Shown piece after piece: positions 7,175 to 14,338 of a stretch of 19,413 bases of DNA. The notes beneath the pieces were generated by a model, which saw only the letters and a program-made list of their open reading frames with translations, did no database searches and had not been told where the DNA came from. Each line of letters starts with the position of its first letter. The stretch's first letter is position 1. Position numbers and translations under genes: made by a program. The stretch is from Nitrospiria bacterium (lineage in GTDB: Bacteria; Nitrospirota; CAKKRA01; 9FT-COMBO-42-15): contig CAKKST010000035.1 in assembly GCA_919903585.1 (NCBI GenBank), positions 1-19,413 of the forward strand. The letters are read 5' to 3'.

Positions 7175-8646
7175 GTTAACCCTGCCTCTGCCATCTCTAA
7201 TGCCTTTACCATGCCCTTTGCCTTATTTACAGTCTCCTGATGCTCTCTCACAGGCACAGAGTCAGCCACAATCCCTGCGCCTGCCTGAATATATGTATCC
7301 CTTCCCTTCATGATAACGCTCCTGATATTTATGCAGGTATCCATATCCCCTGAAAAGCTGAAATAACCAACAGCGCCTGCATAGGGCCCTCTCTTTGTCG
7401 GCTCAAGCTCGTCTATGATCTCCATTGCCCTTATCTTTGGCGCGCCTGACACTGTCCCTGCAGGAAAGCACGCCATCATCACATCAAATGAGTCCGTCCC
7501 CTTTTTAAGCCTCCCCTTTACATTGGAGACAATATGCATAACATGGGAATACCGCTCTATTGCCATCAGTTCATCAACAACCACACTGCCTGTCTCAGCC
7601 ACACGTCCCACATCATTCCTCCCCAAATCAACAAGCATTATATGCTCTGCCCTCTCCTTTGGGTCTGCTAACAGTTCCTTTTCAAGCGCATTATCCTCAT
7701 CCCCGGTCTTGCCCCTCCTCCTCGTGCCTGCTATGGGCCTTAATGCTATCTCGCCATTTTCGCATCTTACCAGAACCTCTGGTGATGAGCCTGCCATGGA
7801 AAAATCGCCGAGACGCAGGAAAAACATATATGGTGATGGATTGACTGCCCTCAATGCCCTGTATACATCAAGCGGGTCTGCCTTTACCTTTGCCTTAAAC
7901 CTCTGGGAGAGGACAACCTGAAATATATCACCTGCCTTTATATATTCCTTGCCCTTTTCAACCGCCCCTTCAAAATCCCTTTTTGTATAATTGGAGGTCA
8001 GCTTTACAGCGCCCTTTGCAGCCCTTCTGCTATTGCTAATCCCCCTTCGTTTTAATCTGTTTATTATACCATCAATCTTCCTTTTTGCCTCATCATAAGC
8101 CTTTTTAACACCCTTTTCTTTGACAAAGGCATTTGATACTATTTTAATTCTGTGCCTTATATTATCAAATATAAGGAGCGTGTCTGTAAACAAAAAGACC
8201 ATATCAGGGAGATTAAGAGAGGTCTTATCCCTTAGAGAGATATCCTCAAAATATCTTATCATATCGTATGACAGATAACCAACTGCCCCTCCAAAAAAAG
8301 GGGGAAGGCCGTCAACCTCCACCGGTCTGTAGTCCTTTAGCAGGTCTTTCAAAAGGAGTAATGGATTCTCCCGCGTCTCAATAGAACGGGTTCTACCATC
8401 CCTGATTATCTCAAAGCGCCCGTCCATTGCCCTTACAACAAGAAAGGGACTGCTTCCAATGAATGAATATCTGCCCCATTTCTCCCCGCCTTCCACGCTC
8501 TCAAGGAGGTAGGAGTATCTGCCGTCATCTATCTTTGAAAAGGCCGAGACTGGTGTCTCAAGGTCTGCTAAAATCTCTCTATATACAGGGATGAGATTGC
8601 CCTTTTTTGCCTTTTTGCAGAAATCCTCATACGAAGGGTTATACAT
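7165..8646 (-). CDS. trpE: Anthranilate synthase component I
   Basis: TrpE converts chorismate to anthranilate with ammonia from TrpG, the committed and feedback-controlled step. The 493-residue protein has an N-terminal regulatory lobe with the LLES motif (47-50), part of the tryptophan-binding site in inhibited TrpE enzymes, so allosteric inhibition is probable. The C-terminal chorismate-binding domain carries RPIAGTRRRG, DLGRNDVGRV, FPAGTVSGAPK and QAGAGIVADS. The best start is ATG 8646, with AAGAGG 5 nt upstream; a TTG one codon earlier is also open. The first gene of the trp operon, it follows a hairpin plus T-tract that could attenuate transcription. Confidence 0.96.
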   Translation of the reverse strand: MYNPSYEDFCKKAKKGNLIPVYREILADLETPVSAFSKIDDGRYSYLLESVEGGEKWGRYSFIGSSPFLVVRAMDGRFEIIRDGRTRSIETRENPLLLLKDLLKDYRPVEVDGLPPFFGGAVGYLSYDMIRYFEDISLRDKTSLNLPDMVFLFTDTLLIFDNIRHRIKIVSNAFVKEKGVKKAYDEAKRKIDGIINRLKRRGISNSRRAAKGAVKLTSNYTKRDFEGAVEKGKEYIKAGDIFQVVLSQRFKAKVKADPLDVYRALRAVNPSPYMFFLRLGDFSMAGSSPEVLVRCENGEIALRPIAGTRRRGKTGDEDNALEKELLADPKERAEHIMLVDLGRNDVGRVAETGSVVVDELMAIERYSHVMHIVSNVKGRLKKGTDSFDVMMACFPAGTVSGAPKIRAMEIIDELEPTKRGPYAGAVGYFSFSGDMDTCINIRSVIMKGRDTYIQAGAGIVADSVPVREHQETVNKAKGMVKALEMAEAGLTCS

Positions 8647-8663
8647 CAAAACCTCTTAAAAAA

Positions 8664-8702
8664 TTGATGAATCCCTGCCTACGAATGACAGGGATTCATC
8701 AA
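8664..8702 (-). terminator. Hairpin plus T-tract upstream of trpE (candidate attenuator)
   Basis: A perfect 14-bp inverted repeat (TTGATGAATCCCTG / CAGGGATTCATCAA) with an 11-nt loop is followed, on the minus strand, by TTTTTT and then the trpE ribosome site. This is the form of an intrinsic terminator, placed where an attenuator would sit. I see no competing antiterminator arm and no leader peptide with Trp codons; the small open frames on this strand upstream of it (for example MTLCCEA) contain none. The hairpin may instead be a dispersed repeat. Confidence 0.6.
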
Positions 8703-8721
8703 AAAACTATCATAATTAGCC

Positions 8722-8740
8722 TGAAGTGTCAAGCTTCACA
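8722..8740. promoter_or_regulatory. Candidate operator / -35 region upstream of trpE
   Basis: An inverted repeat TGAAG-N7-CTTCA (8722-8738) overlaps a near-palindrome TGTCAAGCTTCACA (8727-8740). Read on the minus strand it contains TTGACA (8732-8727), a perfect -35 box. The -10 partner is unclear: TATGAT lies only 12 bp away, and at 17 bp there is just TAGTTT. This is a possible repressor site for trp control, from the symmetry alone. Confidence 0.3.
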
Positions 8741-8760
8741 GCATAAAGTCATAAAAATCC

Positions 8761-8797
8761 TTGACAGAACAGATACTTATATGTTAAATACTATAAT
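8761..8797 (+). promoter_or_regulatory. Candidate rplU promoter
   Basis: TTGACA (8761-8766) is followed 17 bp later by TTAAAT (8784-8789), and a perfect TATAAT lies at 8792-8797. The last sits within the palindrome CTATAATCTTATAG (8791-8804), so it could serve either strand. Either pairing would give a short leader ahead of the AGGAGG site of rplU. Which -10 is used cannot be decided from the sequence. Confidence 0.5.
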
Positions 8798-8834
8798 CTT
8801 ATAGTTAAGCTAATATGCAAGGAGGCAGTAAAAG

Positions 8835-9146
8835 ATGTATGCAGTAGTTGAAACAGGCGGTAAACAGTATAAGGTCTCTCAGGGGGATGTCATCTCTGTT
8901 GAGAGATTAAGCGGTAAGGCCGGTGAAAAGGTCGCCTTAGAAAAGATCTTAATGATTAATGACGGGAATAAAACCGTAATAGGGAATCCTGTTGTAAAAT
9001 CAGCAAAGGTGGTAGGAGAGATCGTTAAAGAAGGCCGCGGCGAGAAAATCATCGTCTTTAAGATGAAGAGGAGAAAGAACTACAGAAGGACAAGGGGCCA
9101 CAGACAGACCTATACTTCTTTAAAAATCACAGAAATTACTGCGTAA
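8835..9146 (+). CDS. rplU: Large-subunit ribosomal protein L21
   Basis: bL21 binds 23S rRNA in the 50S subunit. The 103-residue protein begins MYAVVETGGKQYKV, the standard family opening, and ends with the basic FKMKRRKNYRRTRGHRQ rRNA-binding stretch. It has full length and no insertion. The ATG follows an AGGAGG ribosome site. It is the first gene of a short rplU-rpmA operon, 19 bp before rpmA, transcribed divergently from trpE. Confidence 0.98.
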   Translation: MYAVVETGGKQYKVSQGDVISVERLSGKAGEKVALEKILMINDGNKTVIGNPVVKSAKVVGEIVKEGRGEKIIVFKMKRRKNYRRTRGHRQTYTSLKITEITA

Positions 9147-9165
9147 AGTATTTTGGAGGTTTACA

Positions 9166-9423
9166 ATGGCTCATAAAAAAGGTGTTGGTTCATCAAGGAA
9201 TGGAAGGGACAGCAATCCACAGTATCTTGGCGTTAAATGCTTTGGCGGGCAGGTCGTCAAAGGCGGAAGCATAATCGTCAGGCAGCGCGGGACAAAGTTT
9301 CATCCCGGCAGGAATGTTGGACTGGGAAGGGATGATACCCTCTTTGCCAAGATTGCCGGCATTGTGAAGTTTGAAAGGGATGGAAGAAGCAAAACCTGTG
9401 TAAGTGTTTATCCGGCAGCTTAA
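9166..9423 (+). CDS. rpmA: Large-subunit ribosomal protein L27
   Basis: bL27 lies near the peptidyl-transferase centre, its N-terminus reaching toward the P-site tRNA. The 85-residue protein starts MAHKKGVGSSRNGRDS and has the QRGTKFHPG and GRDDTLFA motifs. It lacks the cleaved N-terminal extension found in Firmicutes. A GGAGG ribosome site sits ahead of the ATG. A strong intrinsic terminator follows about 30 bp after the stop. Confidence 0.98.
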   Translation: MAHKKGVGSSRNGRDSNPQYLGVKCFGGQVVKGGSIIVRQRGTKFHPGRNVGLGRDDTLFAKIAGIVKFERDGRSKTCVSVYPAA

Positions 9424-9452
9424 GGCATATTAAAGATGGTCTTTATTAAGAG

Positions 9453-9485
9453 GGCGGTCATCCATTGACCGCCTTTTTAGTTTTT
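9453..9485 (+). terminator. Intrinsic terminator of the rplU-rpmA operon
   Basis: A perfect stem GGCGGTCA / TGACCGCC (9453-9460 and 9466-9473) with a 5-nt loop is followed by TTTTT, AG and TTTTT. It lies just after rpmA and separates the ribosomal-protein pair from obgE. Confidence 0.9.
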
Positions 9486-9493
9486 GGCAATCT

Positions 9494-9580
9494 CACCCTC
9501 CCCTTTCTCCCCTCCCATCAAGGGAGGGGAGACAAATGAGTCCCCTCTCCCCTTGTGGGAGAGGGTAAGGGTGAGGGGTG
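9494..9580. repeat. CCCTCCCC-type two-hairpin repeat, copy 1 (rpmA-obgE)
   Basis: The element opens CACCCTCCCCT and closes AGGGTGAGGGGTG, which are imperfect inverted ends. Two hairpins lie inside: CCCCTCCC-atcaa-GGGAGGGG and CCCTCTCCCC-ttgt-GGGAGAGGG (one unpaired C). The same design recurs at 10649, 11890 and 18296. No transposase is encoded, so it would be a non-autonomous element. Confidence 0.85.
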
Positions 9581-9591
9581 TTTTATGGTTA

Positions 9592-9619
9592 ATGACAAAT
9601 TATTCAGAAAACATATTAT
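9592..9619 (+). promoter_or_regulatory. Weak candidate promoter for obgE
   Basis: ATGACA and TATTAT, each one base off consensus, are 16 bp apart in the short A/T-rich stretch between repeat copy 1 and obgE. Transcription would start close to the GAGGG that would serve as ribosome site, so the message would be nearly leaderless. Support is the match alone. Confidence 0.3.
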
Positions 9620-9637
9620 TAGTGAGGGCAAACAACC

Positions 9638-10690
9638 ATCCAATTTGTTGATCAGGTAAAGATATATGTAAAAGCCGGTGACGGCGGCAGGGGCTGTATA
9701 AGCTTCAGGCGGGAGAAGTATGTGCCGCGCGGGGGACCTGACGGCGGAGATGGCGGTAAGGGCGGCGATATTATTTTAATGGCCTCAACCAACCTTAACA
9801 CCCTCCTTGACCAGCGATACCAGCAGCAATATACTTTAAAAAGGGGCGGTGATGGAAGTGGCAAGAACCAGTATGGTAAAAACAGTCCTGATCTGATAAT
9901 AAATGTTCCTGTTGGGACCCTTGTAAAGGATTACAATACAGGTGAGATACTCGCAGACCTTATAGAAGAAGGCCAGAAGGCCATTATTGCAAAGGGTGGA
10001 AGGGGCGGCAAGGGAAATGCCTTTTTTAAAACAGCAACACGGCAGGCGCCGCGATTTGCACAGCCTGGAGAAGAAGGCGGCGAAAAAGAGCTGCTCCTTG
10101 AACTAAAGCTCCTCGCAGATGTGGGAATTGTCGGCCTCCCGAATGCCGGGAAGTCAACCCTTATATCTGTAGTATCCGCAGCAAGACCAAAGATCGCAGG
10201 CTATCCCTTTACTACACTAGTACCGCATCTTGGCGTTGTGAAGGTCAGGCAGTACAGGAGCTTTGTTATTGCCGATATTCCGGGGCTTATTGAGGGTGCG
10301 CATAAAGGAAAGGGTCTCGGTTTTCAGTTCCTAAGACATATAGAGCGGACATCCCTGCTTCTTCATTTAGTGGACATATCAGAGGCTGCTGCTGAAGACC
10401 CTGTTAAAGATTTTGAGGTTGTGAATTCCGAGCTCAGGCTTTACAATCCCGAGCTTCTTAAAAAACCCATGATTGTTGGCGCAAACAAGATTGATGCAAA
10501 GGGATCAGGCGAGAGATTAAAGATGCTAAAGGATTATTGTAAAGAAAAGGGGCTGCCATTCTTTCCAATCTCAGCAGCAACAGGGGAAGGGGTTCCAAAG
10601 TTATTGAGCTATTTGTCAAAAGAGGTGGTAAAATTAAAAGGGAAAAAGACCCCTCCCCTTAATCCCCTCCCACAAGGGGAGGGGAGATAG
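9638..10690 (+). CDS. obgE: Obg GTPase, probable non-standard ATC start
   Basis: Obg is an essential GTPase involved in 50S ribosome maturation and stress signalling. The Obg fold (about 1-158) begins FVDQVKIYVKAGDGG and is glycine-rich. The G domain has GLPNAGKS (about 166-173), YPFTT, DIPG (213-216), NKID (283-286) and ISAATGEG (311-318). The reading frame is open from a TGA at 9623, but there is no ATG, GTG or TTG before the conserved N-terminus. ATC at 9638 lies exactly where the family start falls, with GAGGG about 9 nt upstream. The only common start in frame, GTG at 9722, would delete 28 conserved residues of the Obg fold. The last 14 or so residues (KTPPLNPLPQGEGR) come from repeat copy 2. 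A sequencing error at the start codon is the alternative. Confidence 0.9.
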   Translation: MQFVDQVKIYVKAGDGGRGCISFRREKYVPRGGPDGGDGGKGGDIILMASTNLNTLLDQRYQQQYTLKRGGDGSGKNQYGKNSPDLIINVPVGTLVKDYNTGEILADLIEEGQKAIIAKGGRGGKGNAFFKTATRQAPRFAQPGEEGGEKELLLELKLLADVGIVGLPNAGKSTLISVVSAARPKIAGYPFTTLVPHLGVVKVRQYRSFVIADIPGLIEGAHKGKGLGFQFLRHIERTSLLLHLVDISEAAAEDPVKDFEVVNSELRLYNPELLKKPMIVGANKIDAKGSGERLKMLKDYCKEKGLPFFPISAATGEGVPKLLSYLSKEVVKLKGKKTPPLNPLPQGEGR

Positions 10691-10747
10691 GTATGAGCCC
10701 CATAGAGTCCCCCCCCTCCCTTGACGGGAGGGGGTAGGGGGAGGGTG
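10649..10747. repeat. CCCTCCCC-type two-hairpin repeat, copy 2 (obgE end to proB)
   Basis: Its ends are ACCCCTCCCCTT and GTAGGGGGAGGGTG. Hairpins are CCCCTCCC-acaag-GGGAGGGG and, after a short spacer, CCCCCTCCC-ttgac-GGGAGGGGG. The left part is translated as the ObgE tail and includes its stop codon. The right end, GGGGGAGGG, sits 6 nt before the proB GTG and looks like its ribosome site. Confidence 0.85.
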
Positions 10748-10751
10748 AAAT

Positions 10752-11888
10752 GTGGAATTTCTGATGAATAGAAAAAAAATCATTAAAAAGGCAAGGCGGA
10801 TTGTAATCAAGATCGGGAGCGCTGTATTAGCAGGTGATCTGCATAGCGGCGTGGATGAATCCCTCTTTTCCAATCTGGCGAAGGACATCTCACATATAAT
10901 AAAGGACAAGAGAAAGGTTATCCTCGTATCATCGGGCGCCATTGCAATCGGGATGAAGCGGCTCGGCCTAAAAGAAAAGGTAAAGAGCATCCCTGAAAAA
11001 CAGGCAGTGGCAGCAGTTGGACAGGGGAGCCTTATGGCGCTTTATGACAGGGCATTTGGCACAGAAAAGATAAAGGTTGCGCAGGTGCTTCTTACACATA
11101 ATGACCTTTCAGACAGACAGAGGTTCTTAAATGCAAAGAATACACTCCAGACATTGCTAAAATATGATGCTATTCCCATAATCAATGAAAACGATACCGT
11201 TGCAGTGGATGAGATAAAATTTGGCGACAATGACCACCTCTCTGCGCTGGTAACAAATCTCGTTGAGGCAGACATGTTAATAATCCTGACTGACATTGAT
11301 GGCCTATACAATAAAGACCCTAAAAGATACAGGGATGCCGAGTTAATTCCTGTTGTGGATGATATAGATAAGTTCATTTCCGCAGCAGGAGGCGCTGGCG
11401 GCATTTATGGCACAGGCGGGATGCAGACAAAGCTTGAGGCTGCAAAAAAGGCAGCGCATTTTGGCGTGCCGACTATTATTGCCAATGGAAGGGAAAAATC
11501 AGTCCTTAAAAAAATATTTTCGGGTCAGGACATGGGGACATTGTTTTTGCCCCTTGAGGACAGGCTGACAAGCAGAAAACACTGGATTGCCTTTACAGCA
11601 AGGCCTGCCGGCAGCATAACGGTTGATGATGGCGCAAGAAATGCCCTGCTTAAAAAAGGGAAGAGCCTTCTGCCGTCAGGCATAAAGGGGATGGAAGGTG
11701 AATTTGATTCAGGCGATGTGGTAAAATGCACTGGCCCTGATGGGAGTGAAATCGGCCGCGGGATTGTAAATTACAGCTCTAATGAATTAAAAAAGATAAA
11801 GGGCTTAAAGACATCAGAGATTGAAAAGGCGCTTGGATATAAATATTTTGATGAGGTGATACACAGGGATAATTTGGTGATAAGATAA
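10752..11888 (+). CDS. proB: Glutamate 5-kinase
   Basis: ProB phosphorylates L-glutamate, the first step of proline synthesis. The 378-residue protein has an N-terminal amino-acid-kinase domain (about 15-265) with IVIKIGSAVL, LVSSGAIA, INENDTVAVDE, GDNDHLSA and TDIDGLYNKDP. A C-terminal PUA domain follows (about 290-370), as in the E. coli type enzyme. The GTG at 10752 is preferred because GGAGG lies about 7 nt upstream; it comes from the edge of the palindromic repeat. ATG 10764 is an alternative with a weaker site. proA follows after a third copy of the same repeat. Feedback inhibition by proline is known for the family and cannot be judged here. Confidence 0.96.
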   Translation: MEFLMNRKKIIKKARRIVIKIGSAVLAGDLHSGVDESLFSNLAKDISHIIKDKRKVILVSSGAIAIGMKRLGLKEKVKSIPEKQAVAAVGQGSLMALYDRAFGTEKIKVAQVLLTHNDLSDRQRFLNAKNTLQTLLKYDAIPIINENDTVAVDEIKFGDNDHLSALVTNLVEADMLIILTDIDGLYNKDPKRYRDAELIPVVDDIDKFISAAGGAGGIYGTGGMQTKLEAAKKAAHFGVPTIIANGREKSVLKKIFSGQDMGTLFLPLEDRLTSRKHWIAFTARPAGSITVDDGARNALLKKGKSLLPSGIKGMEGEFDSGDVVKCTGPDGSEIGRGIVNYSSNELKKIKGLKTSEIEKALGYKYFDEVIHRDNLVIR

Positions 11889-11889
11889 A

Positions 11890-12004
11890 CCCCCTCACCC
11901 TTCCCTCTCCCCAAAGGGGAGAGGGTTTATTTTCTTCTTCCCTATGGAGAGGATTTTATTCTTTGTTTCCTCTCCCCACTGGGGAGAGGATTAAGGTGAG
12001 GGGG
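11890..12004. repeat. CCCTCCCC-type two-hairpin repeat, copy 3 (proB-proA)
   Basis: The ends are CCCCCTCACCCTT and AAGGTGAGGGGG, inverted and nearly identical. Inside are CCCTCTCCCC-aaa-GGGGAGAGGG and TCCTCTCCCC-act-GGGGAGAGGA, separated by a T-rich spacer. It fills almost the whole gap from the proB stop to the proA ribosome site. Confidence 0.87.
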
Positions 12005-12019
12005 TAAAGGAGAACCGCT

Positions 12020-13276
12020 ATGACCATAAAATCTGCCATATTAAAGATAGCGCAGGATGCAAAAGAGGCATCATTACGGCTTGCGAGGCTTAACACAAAT
12101 ATAAAAAACAATGCCCTTATCAGGATGGCTGATGAGCTTATTAAGCAGGCAGATGTGTTGAAGGAGGCAAATAAAAAGGACCTTCAGGATGCAAAGGATA
12201 AGGGCTTAAGCTCTACAATGATAGACAGGCTCACCCTAACCGACAAGGTCATAAAGGGCATGGCAGACGGTTTAAAAGAGGTTGCAGCGCTTACTGATCC
12301 TGTTGGTGAGATATTGAGGATGTGGAGGAGGCCGAACGGCCTTCTTGTGGGAAAGATGCGCATACCCCTCGGCGTTATCGGCATAATCTATGAATCAAGG
12401 CCAAATGTAACAGCAGATGCAGCAGGGCTCTGCCTTAAATCAGGGAATGCCGTGATATTGCGCGGAGGCTCTGAGGCGATAAACTCAAATATTGCCATCT
12501 GCAAGGTCTTGAAAGAGGCAGGCGCAAAGGAGGGTATTCCAGAGGCAGCTATCCAGCTAATCTCCACCACTGACAGGGAGGCGGTTCTGGAGATGTTGAA
12601 ATTAGAGGAGTATATTGACCTGATTATACCTAGGGGCGGCGAGAGCTTAATCCGTTCTGTTGTTGAGAATTCTATGATACCTGTGATAAAGCATTATAAA
12701 GGCGTATGCCACATCTTTGTTGACAGGTCAGCAGATTTGAAGATGGCAGAGGAGGTCTGCTTTAATGCAAAGGTGCAGAGGCCTGGTGTGTGCAATGCTA
12801 TGGAGACAATGCTTGTGCATAAGGCTGTTGCAGAGGATTTTCTGCCGATAATGGGCAAGAGATACAATGATGCAGGTGTTGAGCTTAGAGGCTGCAAGGA
12901 GACACAAAGGATTTTATCCTATGCAAAGCCTGCCACTGAAGATGACTGGTATGCAGAATACCTTGACCTGATACTCGCTGTAAAGGTGGTTAATAATATA
13001 AATGAGGCAATTGCCCATATTGCAAAATACGGTTCGCTGCATACAGAATCCATAATCACAAGGGACTACAACAATGCCCAGAGGTTTTTAAGAGAGGTGA
13101 ATTCATCCACTGTGCTTATAAATGCCTCAACAAGGTTTTCTGACGGTTTTCAGCTCGGCCTCGGCGCCGAGATAGGCATCTCAACAACAAAGATACACGC
13201 CTTTGGCCCAATGGGGCTGGAGGAGCTGACCACAACAAAGTTTATTGTCTATGGAGATGGCCAGATAAGGACATAA
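12020..13276 (+). CDS. proA: Gamma-glutamyl phosphate reductase
   Basis: ProA reduces gamma-glutamyl phosphate, made by ProB, to glutamate-5-semialdehyde with NADPH. The 418-residue protein belongs to the aldehyde dehydrogenase superfamily. The catalytic cysteine is Cys258 in QRPGVCNAMET, and ESRPNVT, LRGG, IIPRGG and LGAEIGIST are present. The ATG follows an AAAGGAG site just after repeat copy 3. nadD begins 4 bp after its stop. Full length with no missing key residue. Confidence 0.97.
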   Translation: MTIKSAILKIAQDAKEASLRLARLNTNIKNNALIRMADELIKQADVLKEANKKDLQDAKDKGLSSTMIDRLTLTDKVIKGMADGLKEVAALTDPVGEILRMWRRPNGLLVGKMRIPLGVIGIIYESRPNVTADAAGLCLKSGNAVILRGGSEAINSNIAICKVLKEAGAKEGIPEAAIQLISTTDREAVLEMLKLEEYIDLIIPRGGESLIRSVVENSMIPVIKHYKGVCHIFVDRSADLKMAEEVCFNAKVQRPGVCNAMETMLVHKAVAEDFLPIMGKRYNDAGVELRGCKETQRILSYAKPATEDDWYAEYLDLILAVKVVNNINEAIAHIAKYGSLHTESIITRDYNNAQRFLREVNSSTVLINASTRFSDGFQLGLGAEIGISTTKIHAFGPMGLEELTTTKFIVYGDGQIRT

Positions 13277-13280
13277 TTCA

Positions 13281-13952
13281 ATGCGCATCGGCATATTAGG
13301 CGGCACATTCAATCCTATTCATAACGGCCATCTTAAGATTGCAGAGGAGGTTCTTAAAAGATTAGGTCTGGATAAGATACTATTCATGCCTGCATACATC
13401 CCGCCGCATAAGGATAAAGAAGGGATAATAGATGCCCGTCACCGCATTGAGATGGTAAGGCTTGCCATAGCGGATAATCCGGGGTTTGAGCTTTCCTTCA
13501 TTGAGATTGAAAGGGGCGGGGTATCTTATACAATAGACACATTAAGGGAACTTGGGCATATATACGGCAAGAAGGCTGAGTTATTTTTTATTATAGGCAT
13601 TGATGCCTTTCTTGAGATAGAGGCATGGAAGGATGCAGAGGCATTGCTTGCCTCTTGCAATTTCATTGTCATAATGCGGACATCTTTTCAGTGCAGGGAT
13701 CTAAAAAAGATAACTTTGCTAAAGCTTCCTGATGACAAACTGACTGCAATGGACAAGGGTGAAATGGAATCTTTAAGGCTGCCCATTAAGGGCGGAAATT
13801 ACCTCTATCTCCTTAATATCACCCCTGTAGATATCTCGTCTATTTCATCCAGGGATATTAGAAGCCGTATATTATCTCATAAAAATTTTAAATACCTCTT
13901 GCCTGAATCAGTAGAATTATATATAATTAAAAATAGATTATATGGCAAGTAG
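13281..13952 (+). CDS. nadD: Nicotinate-nucleotide adenylyltransferase
   Basis: NadD joins nicotinate mononucleotide and ATP to make deamido-NAD, a step of NAD synthesis. The 223-residue protein has the nucleotidyl-transferase signature GGTFNPIHNGH (7-17), the FMPAYIPPHK substrate segment, and ISSRDIR (188-194), matching the family ISSTxIR motif. It starts 4 bp after proA and its end overlaps rsfS by 11 bp, a common pairing. AAGGA lies upstream of the ATG. Confidence 0.96.
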   Translation: MRIGILGGTFNPIHNGHLKIAEEVLKRLGLDKILFMPAYIPPHKDKEGIIDARHRIEMVRLAIADNPGFELSFIEIERGGVSYTIDTLRELGHIYGKKAELFFIIGIDAFLEIEAWKDAEALLASCNFIVIMRTSFQCRDLKKITLLKLPDDKLTAMDKGEMESLRLPIKGGNYLYLLNITPVDISSISSRDIRSRILSHKNFKYLLPESVELYIIKNRLYGK

Positions 13953-14334
13953 AACTTTAAGCTCAAAGAAAAAGGCCATCTTATGCGCAAAGGCGGCAAA
14001 GGATAAAAAGGCCGAGGATATAATAATACTTGATGTCAAAAATATAAGCTCCGTTGCAGACTATTTTATCATCTGTACAGCCGCATCCGGCAGACAGATG
14101 AAGGCGATCTATGAGAATATTGATGAGGCTGTGTCTCAGGAGGGAGAAGGCTTTCATCACATAGAGGGTCTGCATGATTCACGTTGGATGCTGATGGATT
14201 GCTACGATGTGGTTATCCATATATTTGATGAGGAAACAAGGGACTACTATAGTTTAGAGAGACTCTGGGGTGATGCGCCGAGAGTGGAACTGATACCAAA
14301 GGCCGCAAGGGTGCGGCATGTAAAGGCAGGTTAA
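13942..14334 (+). CDS. rsfS: Ribosomal silencing factor RsfS (Iojap family)
   Basis: RsfS binds L14 (uL14) and blocks joining of the ribosomal subunits when nutrients are short. The 130-residue protein has the family core: DIIILDV, SSVADYFIICTA, the long helix, W-x-L-x-D (WMLMD) and VVIHIFDEETRDYYSLERLW. The ATG is inside the last codons of nadD in another frame with no obvious ribosome site, so translation is probably coupled. Its place in an operon with obgE groups two ribosome-assembly factors together. Confidence 0.95.
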   Translation: MASRTLSSKKKAILCAKAAKDKKAEDIIILDVKNISSVADYFIICTAASGRQMKAIYENIDEAVSQEGEGFHHIEGLHDSRWMLMDCYDVVIHIFDEETRDYYSLERLWGDAPRVELIPKAARVRHVKAG

Positions 14335-14338
14335 ATAT

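Noticed and set aside
8700..8834. Classical trp leader peptide or T-box upstream of trpE
   Set aside because: Short minus-strand frames such as MTLCCEA have no Trp codons, and no T-box consensus was recognised.
9722..10690. obgE starting at GTG 9722
   Set aside because: It would remove the conserved N-terminal part of the Obg fold, which is encoded in the same open frame just upstream.
10634..10990. Minus-strand open frame over the obgE end and proB start
   Set aside because: It runs through repeat copy 2 and the antisense of proB and shows no family features.
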